64,000 nt of DNA from Brachycybe producta (Eukaryota > Arthropoda > Diplopoda > Playtdesmida > Andrognathidae), in assembly GCA_036925085.1 (NCBI GenBank), contig JAUPFP010000053.1:124001-188000 (forward strand). The letters are read 5' to 3'. A program made the translations under genes and the position numbers. Each line of letters begins with the position of its first letter. The first letter of the stretch is position 1. Below, one piece after another: positions 50,408 to 63,900 of this stretch. Below the pieces are notes generated by a model, which had not been told where the DNA came from, searched no databases, and saw nothing but the letters and a program-made list of their open reading frames with translations.

Positions 50408-51145
50408 TTAGTTCATTTGAAACGATTTTTAGAATTTACAAATCCATGAGCAAGCTTAGACCCTTCAATGATGCCCAGTTTGAACTGTTGTATTTTTTGA
50501 AGCATGCAGTGCACACTGGAATTGAAGACATCACTGCATTCCTGATTGTCCAAAGATTGCAATGAAAATAACAGCTTCATTCTACATCAATTAGTTCATT
50601 TGCAATGAATTTTAGAATTTACAAATCCATGAGCAAGCTTAGACACTTCAATGACGCCCACTTTGAACTGGTGTAACTTTTGAAGCATGCAGTGCACACC
50701 GGAATTGAAGACATCACTGCATTCCTGATTGTCCAAAGAACGCAATGAAAATAACTGCTTCATTCTACAAAAATTAGTAAAAATTGTCAAAAAATAACAT
50801 TTTTTCATGAGTACCCGTGTTGGAAGTTTTTCAAAAAACGGCAATAAATGAAATAACTGGTGTAACTTTTGAAACATGCAGTGCACACCGGAATTGAAGA
50901 CATCACTGCATTCCTGATTGTCCAAAGAACGCAATGAAAATAACTGCTTCATTTTACATCAATTAGTTCATTTGCAATGAATTTTAGAATTTACAAATCC
51001 ATGAGCAAGCTTAGACACTTCAATGACGCCCACTTTGAACTGGTGTAACTTTTGAAGCATGCAGTGCACACCGGAATTGAAGACCTCCCTGCATTTCTGA
51101 ATGTCCTAGAAATGCAATGCATCTAACAGCTTCATTCTATGTCCA
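50408..51145 (+). repeat. Satellite units introducing the right-hand HOR domain
   Basis: Order is Aalpha-q (CCAAAGATTGC), Abeta-q (AAGAACGCAATG, ATAACTGC), B-q (GGCAATAAATG), Abeta-r. From here to 64000 q tails often read AGAACGCAATGAAAATAAC, and many B heads read GGCAATAAATG. The stretch about 50270-50760 is repeated at +6103 (56373-56863). Confidence 0.8.
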
Positions 51146-52811
51146 TTAGTTCATTTGAAACGATTTTTAAAATTTACAAATCCATGAGCAAGCTTAGACC
51201 CTTCAATGACGCCCACTTTGAACTGTTGTATTTTTTGAAGAATGCAGTGCACACTGGAATTGAAGACATCACTGAATTCCTGATTGTCCAAAGAACGCAA
51301 TGAAAATAACAGATTCATTCTACATCAATTAGTTCATTTGCAATGAATTTTAGAATTTACAAATCCATGAGCAAGCTTAGACACTTCAATGACGCCCACT
51401 TTGAACTGGTGTAACTTTTGAAGCATGCAGTGCACACTGGAATTGAAGACATCGCTGCATTCCTTATTGTACAAGGAATGCAATGCATCTAACAGCTCCA
51501 TTCTTCAAAAATTAGTAAAAATTGTCAAAAAATAACATTTTTTCATGAGTAGCCATGTTGGAAGTTTTTCAAAAAAGGGCAAAAAATGAAATAACTGGTG
51601 TAACTTTTGAAGCATGCAGTGCACACCGGAATTGAAGACCTCCCTGCATTTCTGAATGTCCTAGAAATGCAATGCATCTAACAGCTTCATTCTATGTCCA
51701 TTAGTTCATTTGAAACGATTTTTAGAATTTACAAATCCATGAGCAAGCTTAGACCCTTCAATGACGCCCACTTTGAACTGTTGTATTTTTTGAAGAATGC
51801 AGTGCACACTGGAATTGAAGACATCACTGAATTCCTGATTGTCCAAAGAACGCAATGAAAATAACAGCTTCATTCTACATCAATTAGTTCATTTGCAATG
51901 AATTTTAGAATTTACAAATCCATTAGCAAGCTTAGACACTTCAATGACGCCTACTTTGAACTGGTGTAACTTTTGAAGCATGCAGTGCACACTGGAATTG
52001 AAGACATCGCTGCATTCCTGATTCTACAAGGAATGCAATGCATCTAACAGCTCCATTCTAAAAAAAATGAGTAAAAATTGTCAAAAAATGACATTTTTTC
52101 ATGAGTACCCGTGTTGGAAGTTTTTCAAAAACGGCAATAAATGAAATAACTGGTGTAACTTTTGAAGAAATGCAGTGCACACCGGAATTGAAGACCTCCC
52201 TGCATTTCTGAATGACCTAGAAATGCAATGCATCTAACAGCTTCATTCTATGTCCATTAGTTCATTTGAAACGATTTTTAGAATTTACAAATCCATGAGC
52301 AAGCTTAGACCCTTCAATGACGCCCACTTTGAACTGTTGTATTTTTTGAAGAATGCAGTGCACACTGGAATTGAAGACATCACTGAATTCCTGATTGTCC
52401 AAAGAACGCAATGAAAATAACAGCTTCATTCTACATCAATTAGTTCATTTGCAATGAATTTTAGAATTTACAAATCCATGAGCAAGCTTAGACACTTCAA
52501 TGACGCCCACTTTGAACTGGTGTAACTTTTGAAGCATGCAGTGCACACTGGAATTGAAGACATCGCTGCATTCCTTATTGTACAAGGAATGCAATGCATC
52601 TAACAGCTCCATTCTACAAAAATTAGTAAAAATTGTCAAAAAATAACATTTTTTCATGAGTAGCCATGTTGGAAGTTTTTCAAAAAAGGGCAAAAAATGA
52701 AATAACTGGTGTAACTTTTGAAGCATGCAGTGCACACCGGAATTGAAGACCTCCCTGCATTTCTGAATGTCCTAGAAATGCAATGCATCTAACAGCTTCA
52801 TTCTAAATCAA
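51146..52811 (+). repeat. Trimer HOR, 555 bp x 3 (Aalpha-q, Abeta-p, B-r)
   Basis: Trimers start at 51146, 51701 and 52257 (555, 556 and 555 bp). Each has an Aalpha unit with GAAGAATGCAG and CACTGAATTCC, an Abeta-p unit and a B-r unit; the first and third B heads carry TAGCCATG with AAAAAAGGGC. The middle copy differs (ATTCTACAAGG, AAAAATGAG, CAAAAACGGC, GAAGAAATGCAG, AATGACCTAG). This is the simplest unit that uses all three tail classes once and may be close to the ancestral HOR. Confidence 0.88.
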
Positions 52812-55800
52812 TTAGTTCATTTGCAATGAATTTTAGAATTTACAAATCCATGAACAAGCTTAGACCCTTCAATGACGCCCACTTTGAACTGTTGTATTTT
52901 TTGAAGCATGCAGTGCATACTGGAATTGAAGAAATCACTGCATTCCTGATTGTCCAAAGAATGCAATGAAAATAACAGCTTCATTCTACATCAATTACTT
53001 CATTTGCAATGAATTTTAGAATTTACAAATCCATGAGCAAGCTTAGACACTTCAATGACGCCCACTTTGAACTGGTGTAACTTTTGAAGCATGCAGTGCA
53101 CACTGGAATTGAAGACATCGCTGCATTCCTGATTGTACAAGGAATTCAATGCATCTAACAGCTCTATTCTATAAAAATTAGTAAAAATTGTCAAAAAATG
53201 ACATTTTTTCATGAGTACCCATGTTGGAAGTTTTTCAAAAAACGGCAAAAAATGAAATAACTGGTGTAACTTTTGAAGCATGCAGTGCACACCGGAATTG
53301 AAGACCTCCCTGCATTTCTGAATGTCCTAGAAATGCAATGCACCTAACAGTTTCATTCTACATCCATTAGTTCATTTGAAGTGATTTTTATAATTTACAA
53401 ATAAATGAGCAAGCTTAGACCCTTCAATGATGCCCACTTTGAACTGTTGTAATTTTTTAAGCATGCAGTGCACACTGGAATTGAAGAAATCGCTGCATTC
53501 CTGATTGTACAAGGAATGCAATGCATCTAACAGCTCCATTCTACAAAAATTAGTAAAAATTGTCAAAAAATAACATTTTTTCATGAGTAGCCATGTTGGA
53601 AGTTTTTCAAAAAAGGGCAAAAAATGAAATAACTGGTGTAACTTTTGAAGCATGCAGTGCACACCGGAATTGAAGACCTCCCTGCATTTCTGAATGTCCT
53701 AGAAATGCAATGCATCTAACAGCTTCATTCTAAATCAATTAGTTCATTTGCAATGAATTTTAGAATTTACAAATCCATGAACAAGCTTAGACCCTTCAAT
53801 GACGCCCACTTTGAACTGTTGTATTTTTTGAAGCATGCAGTGCATACTGGAATTGAAGAAATCACTGCATTCCTGATTGTCCAAAGAATGCAATGAAAAT
53901 AACAGCTTCATTCTACATCAATTAGTTCATTTGCAATGAATTTTAGAATTTACAAATCCATGAGCAAGCTTAGACCCTTCAATGATGCCCACTTTGAACT
54001 GGTGTAACTTTTGAAGCATGCAGTGCACACTGGAATTGAAGACATCGCTGCATTCCTGATTGTACAAGGAATTCAATGCATCTAACAGCTCTATTCTATA
54101 AAAATTAGTAAAAATTGTCAAAAAATGACATTTTTTCATGTTGGAAGTTTTTCAAAATAGGGCAAAAAATGAAATAACTGGTGTAACTTTTGAAGCATGC
54201 AGTGCACACCGGAATTGAAGACCTCCCTGCATTTCTGAATGTCCTAGAAATGCAATGCATCTAACAGCTTCATTCTAAATCAATTAGTTCATTTGCAATG
54301 AATTTTAGAATTTACAAATCCATGAACAAGCTTAGACCCTTCAATGACGCCCACTTTGAACTGTTGTATTTTTTGAAGCATGCAGTGCATACTGGAATTG
54401 AAGAAATCACTGCATTCCTGATTGTCCAAAGAATGCAATGAAAATAACAGCTTCATTCTACAACAATTAGTTCATTTGCAATGAATTTTAGAATTTACAA
54501 ATCCATGAGCAAGCTTAGACACTTCAATGACGCCCACTTTGAACTGGTGTAACTTTTGAAGCATGCAGTGCACACTGGAATTGAAGACATCGCTGCATTC
54601 CTGATTGTACAAGGAATTCAATGCATCTAACAGCTCTATTCTATAAAAAATAGTAAAAATTGTCAAAAAATGGCATTTTTTCATGAGAACCCATGTTGGA
54701 AGTTTTTCAAAAAACGGCAAAAAATGAAATAACTGGTGTAACTTTTGAAGCATGCAGTGCACACCGGAATTGAAGACCTCCCTGCATTTCTGAATGTCCT
54801 AGAAATGCAATGCACCTAACAGTTTCATTCTACATCCATTAGTTCATTTGAAGTGATTTTTATAATTTACAAATAAATGAGCAAGCTTAGACCCTTCAAT
54901 GATGCCCACTTTGAACTGGTGTAACTTTTGAAGCATGCAGTGCACACTGGAATTGAAGACATCGCTGCATTCCTGATTGTACAAGGAATTCAATGCATCT
55001 AACAGCTCTATTCTATAAAAATTAGTAAAAATTGTCAAAAAATGACATTTTTTCATGAGTACCCATGTTGGAAGTTTTTCAAAAAAGGGCAAAAAATGAA
55101 ATAACTGGTGTAACTTTTGAAGCATGCAGTGCACACCGGAATTGAAGACCTCCCTGCATTTCTGAATGTCCTAGAAATGCAATGCATCTAACAGCTTCAT
55201 TCTAAATCAATTAGTTCATTTGCAATGAATTTTAGAATTTACAAATCCATGAACAAGCTTAGACCCTTCAATGACGCCCACTTTGAACTGTTGTATTTTT
55301 TGAAGCATGCAGTGCATACTGGAATTGAAGAAATCACTGCATTCCTGATTGTCCAAAGAATGCAATGAAAATAACAGCTTCATTCTACATCAATTAGTTC
55401 ATTTGCAATGAATTTTAGAATTTACAAATCCATGAGCAAGCTTAGACACTTCAATGACGCCCACTTTGAACTGGTGTAACTTTTGAAGCATGCAGTGCAC
55501 ACTGGAATTGAAGACATCGCTGCATTCCTGATTGTACAAGGAATTCAATGCATCTAACAGCTCTATTCTATAAAAATTAGTAAAAATTGTCAAAAAATGA
55601 CATTTTTTCATGAGTACCCATGTTGGAAGTTTTTCAAAAAACGGCAAAAAATGAAATAACTGGTGTAACTTTTGAAGCATGCAGTGCACACCGGAATTGA
55701 AGACCTCCCTGCATTTCTGAATGTCCTAGAAATGCAATGCACCTAACAGTTTCATTCTACATCCATTAGTTCATTTGAAGTGATTTTTATAATTTACAAA

Positions 55801-56137
55801 TAAATGAGCAAGCTTAGACCCTTCAATGATGCCCACTTTGAACTGGTGTAACTTTTGAAGCATGCAGTGCACACTGGAATTGAAGACATCGCTGCATTCC
55901 TGATTGTACAAGGAATTCAATGCATCTAACAGCTCTATTCTATAAAAATTAGTAAAAATTGTCAAAAAATGACATTTTTTCATGAGTACCCATGTTGGAA
56001 GTTTTTCAAAAAACGGCAAAAAATGAAATAACTGGTGTAACTTTTGAAGCATGCAGTGCACACCGGAATTGAAGACCTCCCTGCATTTTTGAATGTCCTA
56101 GAAATGCAATGCACCTAACAGTTTCATTCTACATCCA
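52812..56137 (+). repeat. Pentamer HOR, 927 bp x 4, second copy reduced to 545 bp
   Basis: Copies start at 52812, 53739, 54284 and 55211 and end at 56137, giving 927, 545, 927 and 927 bp. The order is Abeta (TAAATCAATTAG, GAACAAGC), Abeta (GGAATTCAATGC), B (CACCTAACAGTTTC), Agamma-like (GAAGTGATTTTTATAATT), B. The second copy has only three units. Its B head lacks 10 bp at a CATG repeat (54137) and reads AAAATAGGGC, as if the third and fifth units had been fused. 927 equals 555 plus 372. Confidence 0.88.
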
Positions 56138-57099
56138 TTAGTTCATTTGAAGTGATTTTTATAATTTACAAATAAATGAGCAAGCTTAGACCCTTCAATG
56201 ATGCCCACTTTAAACTGTTGTAATTTTTTAAGCATGCAGTGCACACTGGAATTGAAGAAATCGCTGCATTCCTGATTGTACAAGGAATGCAATGCATCTA
56301 ACACCTCCATTCTAAAAAAAATGAGTAAAAATTGTCAAAAAATGACATTTTTTCATGAGTACCCGTGTTGGAAGTTTTTCAAAAAACGGCAATAAATGAA
56401 ATAACTGGTGTAACTTTTGAAGCATGCAGTGCACACCACAATTGAAGACCTCCCTGCATTCCTGATTGTCCAAGAAATGCAATGCATTTAACAACTTCAT
56501 TCTACGTCCATTAGTTCATTTGAAACGATTTTTAGAATTTACAAATCCATGAGCAAGCTTAGACCCTTCAATGATGCCCAGTTTGAACTGTTGTATTTTT
56601 TGAAGCATGCAGTGCACACTGGAATTGAAGACATCACTGCATTCCTGATTGTCCAAAGATTGCAATGAAAATAACAGCTTCATTCTACATCAATTAGTTC
56701 ATTTGCAATGAATTTTAGAATTTACAAATCCATGAGCAAGCTTAGACACTTCAATGACGCCCACTTTGAACTGGTGTAACTTTTGAAGCATGCAGTGCAC
56801 ACCGGAATTGAAGACATCACTGCATTCCTGATTGTCCAAAGAACACAATGAAAATAACTGCTTCATTTTACATCAATTAGTTCATTTGCAATGAATTTTA
56901 GAATTTACAAATCCATGAGCAAGCTTAGACACTTCAATGACGCCCACTTTGAACTGGTGTAACTTTTGAAGCATGCAGTGCACACTGGAATTGAAGATAT
57001 CGCTGCATTCCTTATTGTACAAGGAATGCAATGCATCTAACAGCTCCATTCTACAAAAATTAGTAAAAATTGTCAAAAAATAACATTTTTTCATGAGTA
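56138..57099 (+). repeat. Satellite units between the 927 bp and 1293 bp HORs
   Basis: Order is Agamma-like, B with AAAAATGAGTAAAAATTG and GGCAATAAATG, Aalpha-q (56511), Abeta-q with AGAACACAATG, Abeta-p with GAAGATATCG, then the start of a B unit. The first half repeats 50.3-50.8 kb at +6103. No other content seen. Confidence 0.8.
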
Positions 57100-60000
57100 C
57101 CCGTGTTGGAAGTTTTTCAAAAAACGGCAATAAATGAAATAACTGGTGTAACTTTTGAAACATGCAGTGCACACCGGAATTGAAGACATCACTGCATTCC
57201 TGATTGTCCAAAGAACGCAATGAAAATAACTGCTTTATTTTACATCAATTAGTTCATTTGCAATGAATTTTAGAATTTACAAATCCATGAGCAAGCTTAG
57301 ACACTTCAATGACGCCCACTTTGAACTGGTGTAACTTTTGAAGCATGCAGTGCACACCGGAATTGAAGACCTCCCTGCATTTCTGAATGTCCTAGAAATG
57401 CAATGCATCTAACAGCTTCATTCTATGTCCATTAGTTCATTTGAAACGATTTTTAGAATTTACAAATCCATGAGCAAGCTTAGACCCTTCAATGATGCCC
57501 ACTTTGAACTGTTGTATTTTTTGAAGAATGCAGTGCACACTGGAATTGAAGACATCACTGAATTCCTGATTGTCCAAAGAACGCAATGAAAATAACAGCT
57601 TCATTCTACATCAATTAGTTCATTTGCAATGAATTTTAGAATTTACAAATCCATGAGCAAGCTTAGACCCTTCAATGATGCCCACTTTGAACTGTTGTAT
57701 TTTTTGAAGCATGCAGTGCATACTGGAATTGAAGAAATCACTGCATTCCTGATTGTCCAAAGAACGCAATGAAAATAACAGCTTCATTCTACAACAATTA
57801 GTTCATTTGCAATGAATTTTAGAATTTACAAATCCATGAGCAAGCTTAGACACTTCAATGACGCCCACTTTGAACTGGTGTAACTTTTGAAGCATGCAGT
57901 GCACACTGGAATTGAAGACATCGCTGCATTCCTGATTGTACAAGGAATGCAATGCATCTAACAGCTCTATTCTATAAAAATTAGTAAAAATTGTCAAAAA
58001 ATGACATTTTTTCATGAGTACCCATGTTGGAAGTTTTTCAAAAAACGGCAAAAAATGAAATAACTGGTGTAACTTTTGAAGCATGCAGTGCACACCGGAA
58101 TTGAAGACCTCCCTGCATTTCTGAATGTCCTAGAAATGCAATGCACCTAACAGTTTCATTCTACATCCATTAGTTAATTTGAAGTGATTTTTATAATTTA
58201 CAAATAAATGAGCAAGCTTAGACCCTTCAATGATGCCCACTTTGAACTGTTGTAATTTTTGAAGCATGCAGTGCACACTGGAATTGAAGAAATCGCTGCA
58301 TTCCTGATTGTACAAGGAATGCAATGCATCTAACAGCTCCATTCTATAAAAATTAGTAAAAATTGTAAAAAAATGACATTTTTTCATGAGTACCCATGTT
58401 GGAAGTTTTTCAAAAAACGGCAATAAATGAAATAACTGGTGTAACTTTTGAAACATGCAGTGCACACCGGAATTGAAGACATCACTGCATTCCTGATTGT
58501 CCAAAGAACGCAATGAAAATAACTGCTTTATTTTACATCAATTAGTTCATTTGCAATGAATTTTAGAATTTACAAATCCATGAGCAAGCTTAGACACTTC
58601 AATGACGCCCACTTTGAACTGGTGTAACTTTTGAAGCATGCAGTGCACACCGGAATTGAAGACCTCCCTGCATTTCTGAATGTCCTAGAAATGCAATGCA
58701 TCTAACAGCTTCATTCTATGTCCATTAGTTCATTTGAAACGATTTTTAGAATTTACAAATCCATGAGCAAGCTTAGACCCTTCAATGATGCCCACTTTGA
58801 ACTGTTGTATTTTTTGAAGAATGCAGTGCACACTGGAATTGAAGACATCACTGAATTCCTGATTGTCCAAAGAACGCAATGAAAATAACAGCTTCATTCT
58901 ACATCAATTAGTTCATTTGCAATGAATTTTAGAATTTACAAATCCATGAGCAAGCTTAGACCCTTCAATGATGCCCACTTTGAACTGTTGTATTTTTTGA
59001 AGCATGCAGTGCATACTGGAATTGAAGAAATCACTGCATTCCTGATTGTCCAAAGAACGCAATGAAAATAACAGCTTCATTCTACAACAATTAGTTCATT
59101 TGCAATGAATTTTAGAATTTACAAATCCATGAGCAAGCTTAGACACTTCAATGACGCCCACTTTGAACTGGTGTAACTTTTGAAGCATGCAGTGCACACT
59201 GGAATTGAAGACATCGCTGCATTCCTGATTGTACAAGGAATGCAATGCATCTAACAGCTCTATTCTATAAAAATTAGTAAAAATTGTCAAAAAATGACAT
59301 TTTTTCATGAGTACCCATGTTGGAAGTTTTTCAAAAAACGGCAAAAAATGAAATAACTGGTGTAACTTTTGAAGCATGCAGTGCACACCGGAATTGAAGA
59401 CCTCCCTGCATTTCTGAATGTCCTAGAAATGCAATGCACCTAACAGTTTCATTCTACATCCATTAGTTAATTTGAAGTGATTTTTATAATTTACAAATAA
59501 ATGAGCAAGCTTAGACCCTTCAATGATGCCCACTTTGAACTGTTGTAATTTTTGAAGCATGCAGTGCACACTGGAATTGAAGAAATCGCTGCATTCCTGA
59601 TTGTACAAGGAATGCAATGCATCTAACAGCTCCATTCTATAAAAATTAGTAAAAATTGTAAAAAAATGACATTTTTTCATGAGTACCCATGTTGGAAGTT
59701 TTTCAAAAAACGGCAATAAATGAAATAACTGGTGTAACTTTTGAAACATGCAGTGCACACCGGAATTGAAGACATCACTGCATTCCTGATTGTCCAAAGA
59801 ACGCAATGAAAATAACTGCTTTATTTTACATCAATTAGTTCATTTGCAATGAATTTTAGAATTTACAAATCCATGAGCAAGCTTAGACACTTCAATGACG
59901 CCCACTTTGAACTGGTGTAACTTTTGAAGCATGCAGTGCACACCGGAATTGAAGACCTCCCTGCATTTCTGAATGTCCTAGAAATGCAATGCATCTAACA

Positions 60001-60930
60001 GCTTCATTCTATGTCCATTAGTTCATTTGAAACGATTTTTAGAATTTACAAATCCATGAGCAAGCTTAGACCCTTCAATGATGCCCACTTTGAACTGTTG
60101 TATTTTTTGAAGAATGCAGTGCACACTGGAATTGAAGACATCACTGAATTCCTGATTGTCCAAAGAACGCAATGAAAATAACAGCTTCATTCTACATCAA
60201 TTAGTTCATTTGCAATGAATTTTAGAATTTACAAATCCATGAACAAGCTTAGACCCTTCAATGATGCCCACTTTGAACTGTTGTATTTTTTGAAGCATGC
60301 AGTGCATACTGGAATTGAAGAAATCACTGCATTCCTGATTGTCCAAAGAACGCAATGAAAATAACAGCTTCATTCTACAACAATTAGTTCATTTGCAATG
60401 AATTTTAGAATTTACAAATCCATGAGCAAGCTTAGACACTTCAATGACGCCCACTTTGAACTGGTGTAACTTTTGAAGCATGCAGTGCACACTGGAATTG
60501 AAGACATCGCTGCATTCCTGATTGTACAAGGAATGCAATGCATCTAACAGCTCTATTCTATAAAAATTAGTAAAAATTGTCAAAAAATGACATTTTTTCA
60601 TGAGTACCCATGTTGGAAGTTTTTCAAAAAACGGCAAAAAATGAAATAACTGGTGTAACTTTTGAAGCATGCAGTGCACACCGGAATTGAAGACCTCCCT
60701 GCATTTCTGAATGTCCTAGAAATGCAATGCACCTAACAGTTTCATTCTACATCCATTAGTTCATTTGAAGTGATTTTTATAATTTACAAATAAATGAGCA
60801 AGCTTAGACCCTTCAATGATGCCCACTTTGAACTGTTGTAATTTTTGAAGCATGCAGTGCACACTGGAATTGAAGAAATCGCTGCATTCCTGATTGTACA
60901 AGGAATGCAATGCATCTAACAGCTCCATTC
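57100..60930 (+). repeat. Heptamer HOR, 1293 bp, almost three copies
   Basis: Period 1293 is seen at unit starts 57798, 59091 and 60384. The repeated region extends from about 57100 to 60930, giving roughly 57100-58392, 58393-59685 and 59686-60930. From 57798 the order is Abeta-p (CTACAACAATTAG), B-r (CACCTAACAG), Agamma-like-p, B-q (GGCAATAAATG), Abeta-r, Aalpha-q (GAAGAATGCAG), A-q. Copies 1 and 2 share AGTTAATTTGAAG and TTGTAAAAAAATG (58173, 59466); copy 3 has the ancestral AGTTCATTTGAAG. Near identity indicates very recent amplification. Confidence 0.9.
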
Positions 60931-63900
60931 TAAAAAAAATGAGTAAAAATTGTCAAAAAATGACATTTTTTCATGAGTACCCGTGTTGGAAGTTTTTCAA
61001 AAAATGGCAATAAATGAAATAACTGGTGTAACTTTTGAAGCATGCAGTGCACACCGGAATTGAAGACCTCCCTGCATTTCTGAATGTCCTAGAAATGCAA
61101 TGCATCTAACAGCTTCATTCTATGTCCATTAGTTCATTTGAAACGATTTTTAGAATTTACAAATCCATGAGAAAGCTTAGACACTTCAATGACGCCCACT
61201 TTGAACTGGTGTAACTTTTGAAGCATGCAGTGCACACTGGAATTGAAGACATCGCTGCATTCCTGATTGTACAAGGAATGCAATGCATCTAACAGCTCTA
61301 TTCTATAAAAATTAGTAAAAATTGTCAAAAAATGACATTTTTTCATGAGTACCCATGTTGGAAGTTTTTCAAAAAACGGCAAAAAATGAAATAACTGGTG
61401 TAACTTTTGAAGCATGCAGTGCACACCGGAATTGAAGACCTCCCTGCATTTCTGAATGTCCTAGAAATGCAATGCATCTAACAGCTTCATTCTATGTCCA
61501 TTAGTTCATTTGAAACGATTTTTAGAATTTACAAATCCATGAGAAAGCTTAGACCCTTCAATGATGCCCACTTTGAACTGTTGTATTTTTTGAAGAATGC
61601 AGTGCACACAGGAATTGAAGACATCACTGAATTCCTGATTGTCCAAAGATTGCAATGAAAATAACAGCTTCATTCTACATCAATTAGTTCATTTGCAATG
61701 AATTTTAGAATTTACAAATCCATAAGCAAGCTTAGACACTTCAATGACGCCCACTTTGAACTGGTGTAACTTTTGAAGCATGCAGTGCACACTGGAATTG
61801 AAGACATCGCTGCATTCCTGATTGTACAAGGAATGCAATGCATCTAACAGCTCCATTCTAAAAAAATGAGTAAAAATTGTCAAAAAATGACATTTTTTCA
61901 TGAGTTCTCGTGTTGGAAGTTTTTCAAAAAACGGCAATAAATGAAATAACTGGTGTAACTTTTGAAACATGCAGTGCACACCGGAATTGAAGACATCACT
62001 GCATTCCTGATTGTCCAAAGAATGCAATGAAAATAACTGCTTCATTCTACATCAATTAGTTCATTTGCAATGAATTTTAGAATTTACAAATCCATGAGCA
62101 AGCTTAGACACTTCAATGACGCCCACTTTGAACTGGTGTAACTTTTGAAGCATGCAGTGCACACCGGAATTGAAGACCTCCCTGCATTTCTGAATGTCCT
62201 AGAAATGCAATGCATCTAACAGCTTCATTCTATGTCCATTATTTCATTTGAAACGATTTTTAGAATTTACAAATCCATGAGCAAGCTTAGACCCTTCAAT
62301 GATGCCCACTTTGAACTGTTGTATTTTTTGAAGAATGCAGTGCACACTGGAATTGAAGACATCACTGAATTCCTGATTGTCCAAAGAACGCAATGAAAAT
62401 AACTGCTTCATTCTACATCAATTAGTTCATTTGCAATGAATTTTAGAATTTACAAATCCATGAGCAAGCTTAGACACTTCAATGACACCCACTTTGAACT
62501 GGTGTAACTTTTGAAGCATACAGTGCACACTGGAATTGAAGACATCGCTGCATTCCTGATTGTACAAGGAATGCAATGCATCTAACAGCTCCATTCTAAA
62601 AAAATGAGTAAAAATTGTCAAAAAATGACATTTTTTCATGAGTACCCGTGTTGGAAGTTTTTCAAAAAACGGCAATAAATGAAATAACTGGTGTAACTTT
62701 TGAAACATGCAGTGCACACCGGAATTGAAGACATCACTGCATTCCTGATTGTCCAAAGAACGCAATGAAAATAACTGCTTCATTTTACATCAATTAGTTC
62801 ATTTGCAATGAATTTTAGAATTTACAAATCCATGAGCAAGCTTAGACACTTCAATGACGCCCACTTTGAACTGGTGTAACTTTTGGAGCATGCAGTGCAC
62901 ACTGGTATTGAAGACATCGCTGCATTCCTGATTGTACAAGGAATGCAATGCATCTAACAGCTCCATTCTACAAAAATTAGTAAAAATTGTCAAAAAATGA
63001 CATTTTTTCATGAGTACCCATGTTGGAAGTTTTTCAAAAAACGGCAAAAAATGAAATAACTGGTGTAACTTTTGAAGCATGCAGTGCACACCGGAATTGA
63101 AGACCTCCCTGCATTTCTGAATGTCCTAGAAATGCAATGCATCTCACAGCTTCATTCTACATCCATTAGTTCATTTGAAACGATTTTTAGAACTTACAAA
63201 TCCATGAGCAAGCTTAGACCCTTCAATGATGCCCACTTTGAACTGTTGTATTTTTTGAAGCATGCAGTGCACACTGGAATTGAAGACATCACTGCATTCC
63301 TGATTGTCCAAAAAATGCAATGAAAATAACAGCTTCATTCTACATCAATTAGTTCATTTGCAATGAATTTTAGAATTTACAAATCCATGAGCAAGCTTAG
63401 ACACTTCAATGACGCCCACTTTGAACTGGTGTAACTTTTGAAGCATGCAGTGCACACTGGAATTGAAGACATCGCTGCATTATTGATTGTACAAGGAATG
63501 CAATGCATCTAACAGCTCCATTCTACGAAAATTAGTAAAAATTGTCAAAAAATGACATTTTTTCATGAGTACCCATGTTGGAAGTTTTTCAAAAAACGGC
63601 AAAAAATGAAATAACTGGTGTAACTTTTGAAGCATGCAGTGCACACCACAATTGAAGACCTCCCTGCATTCCTGATTGTCCAAGAAATGCAATGCATTTA
63701 ACAGCTTCATTCTACGTCCATTAGTTCATTTGAAACGAATTTTAGAATTTACAAATCCATGAGCAAGCTTTAGACCCTTCAATGATGCCCACTTTGAACT
63801 GTTGTATTTTTTGAAGCATGCAGTGCACACTGGAATTGAAGACATCACTGCATTCCTGATTGTCCAAAGAACGCAATGAAAATAACTGCTTCATTCTACA

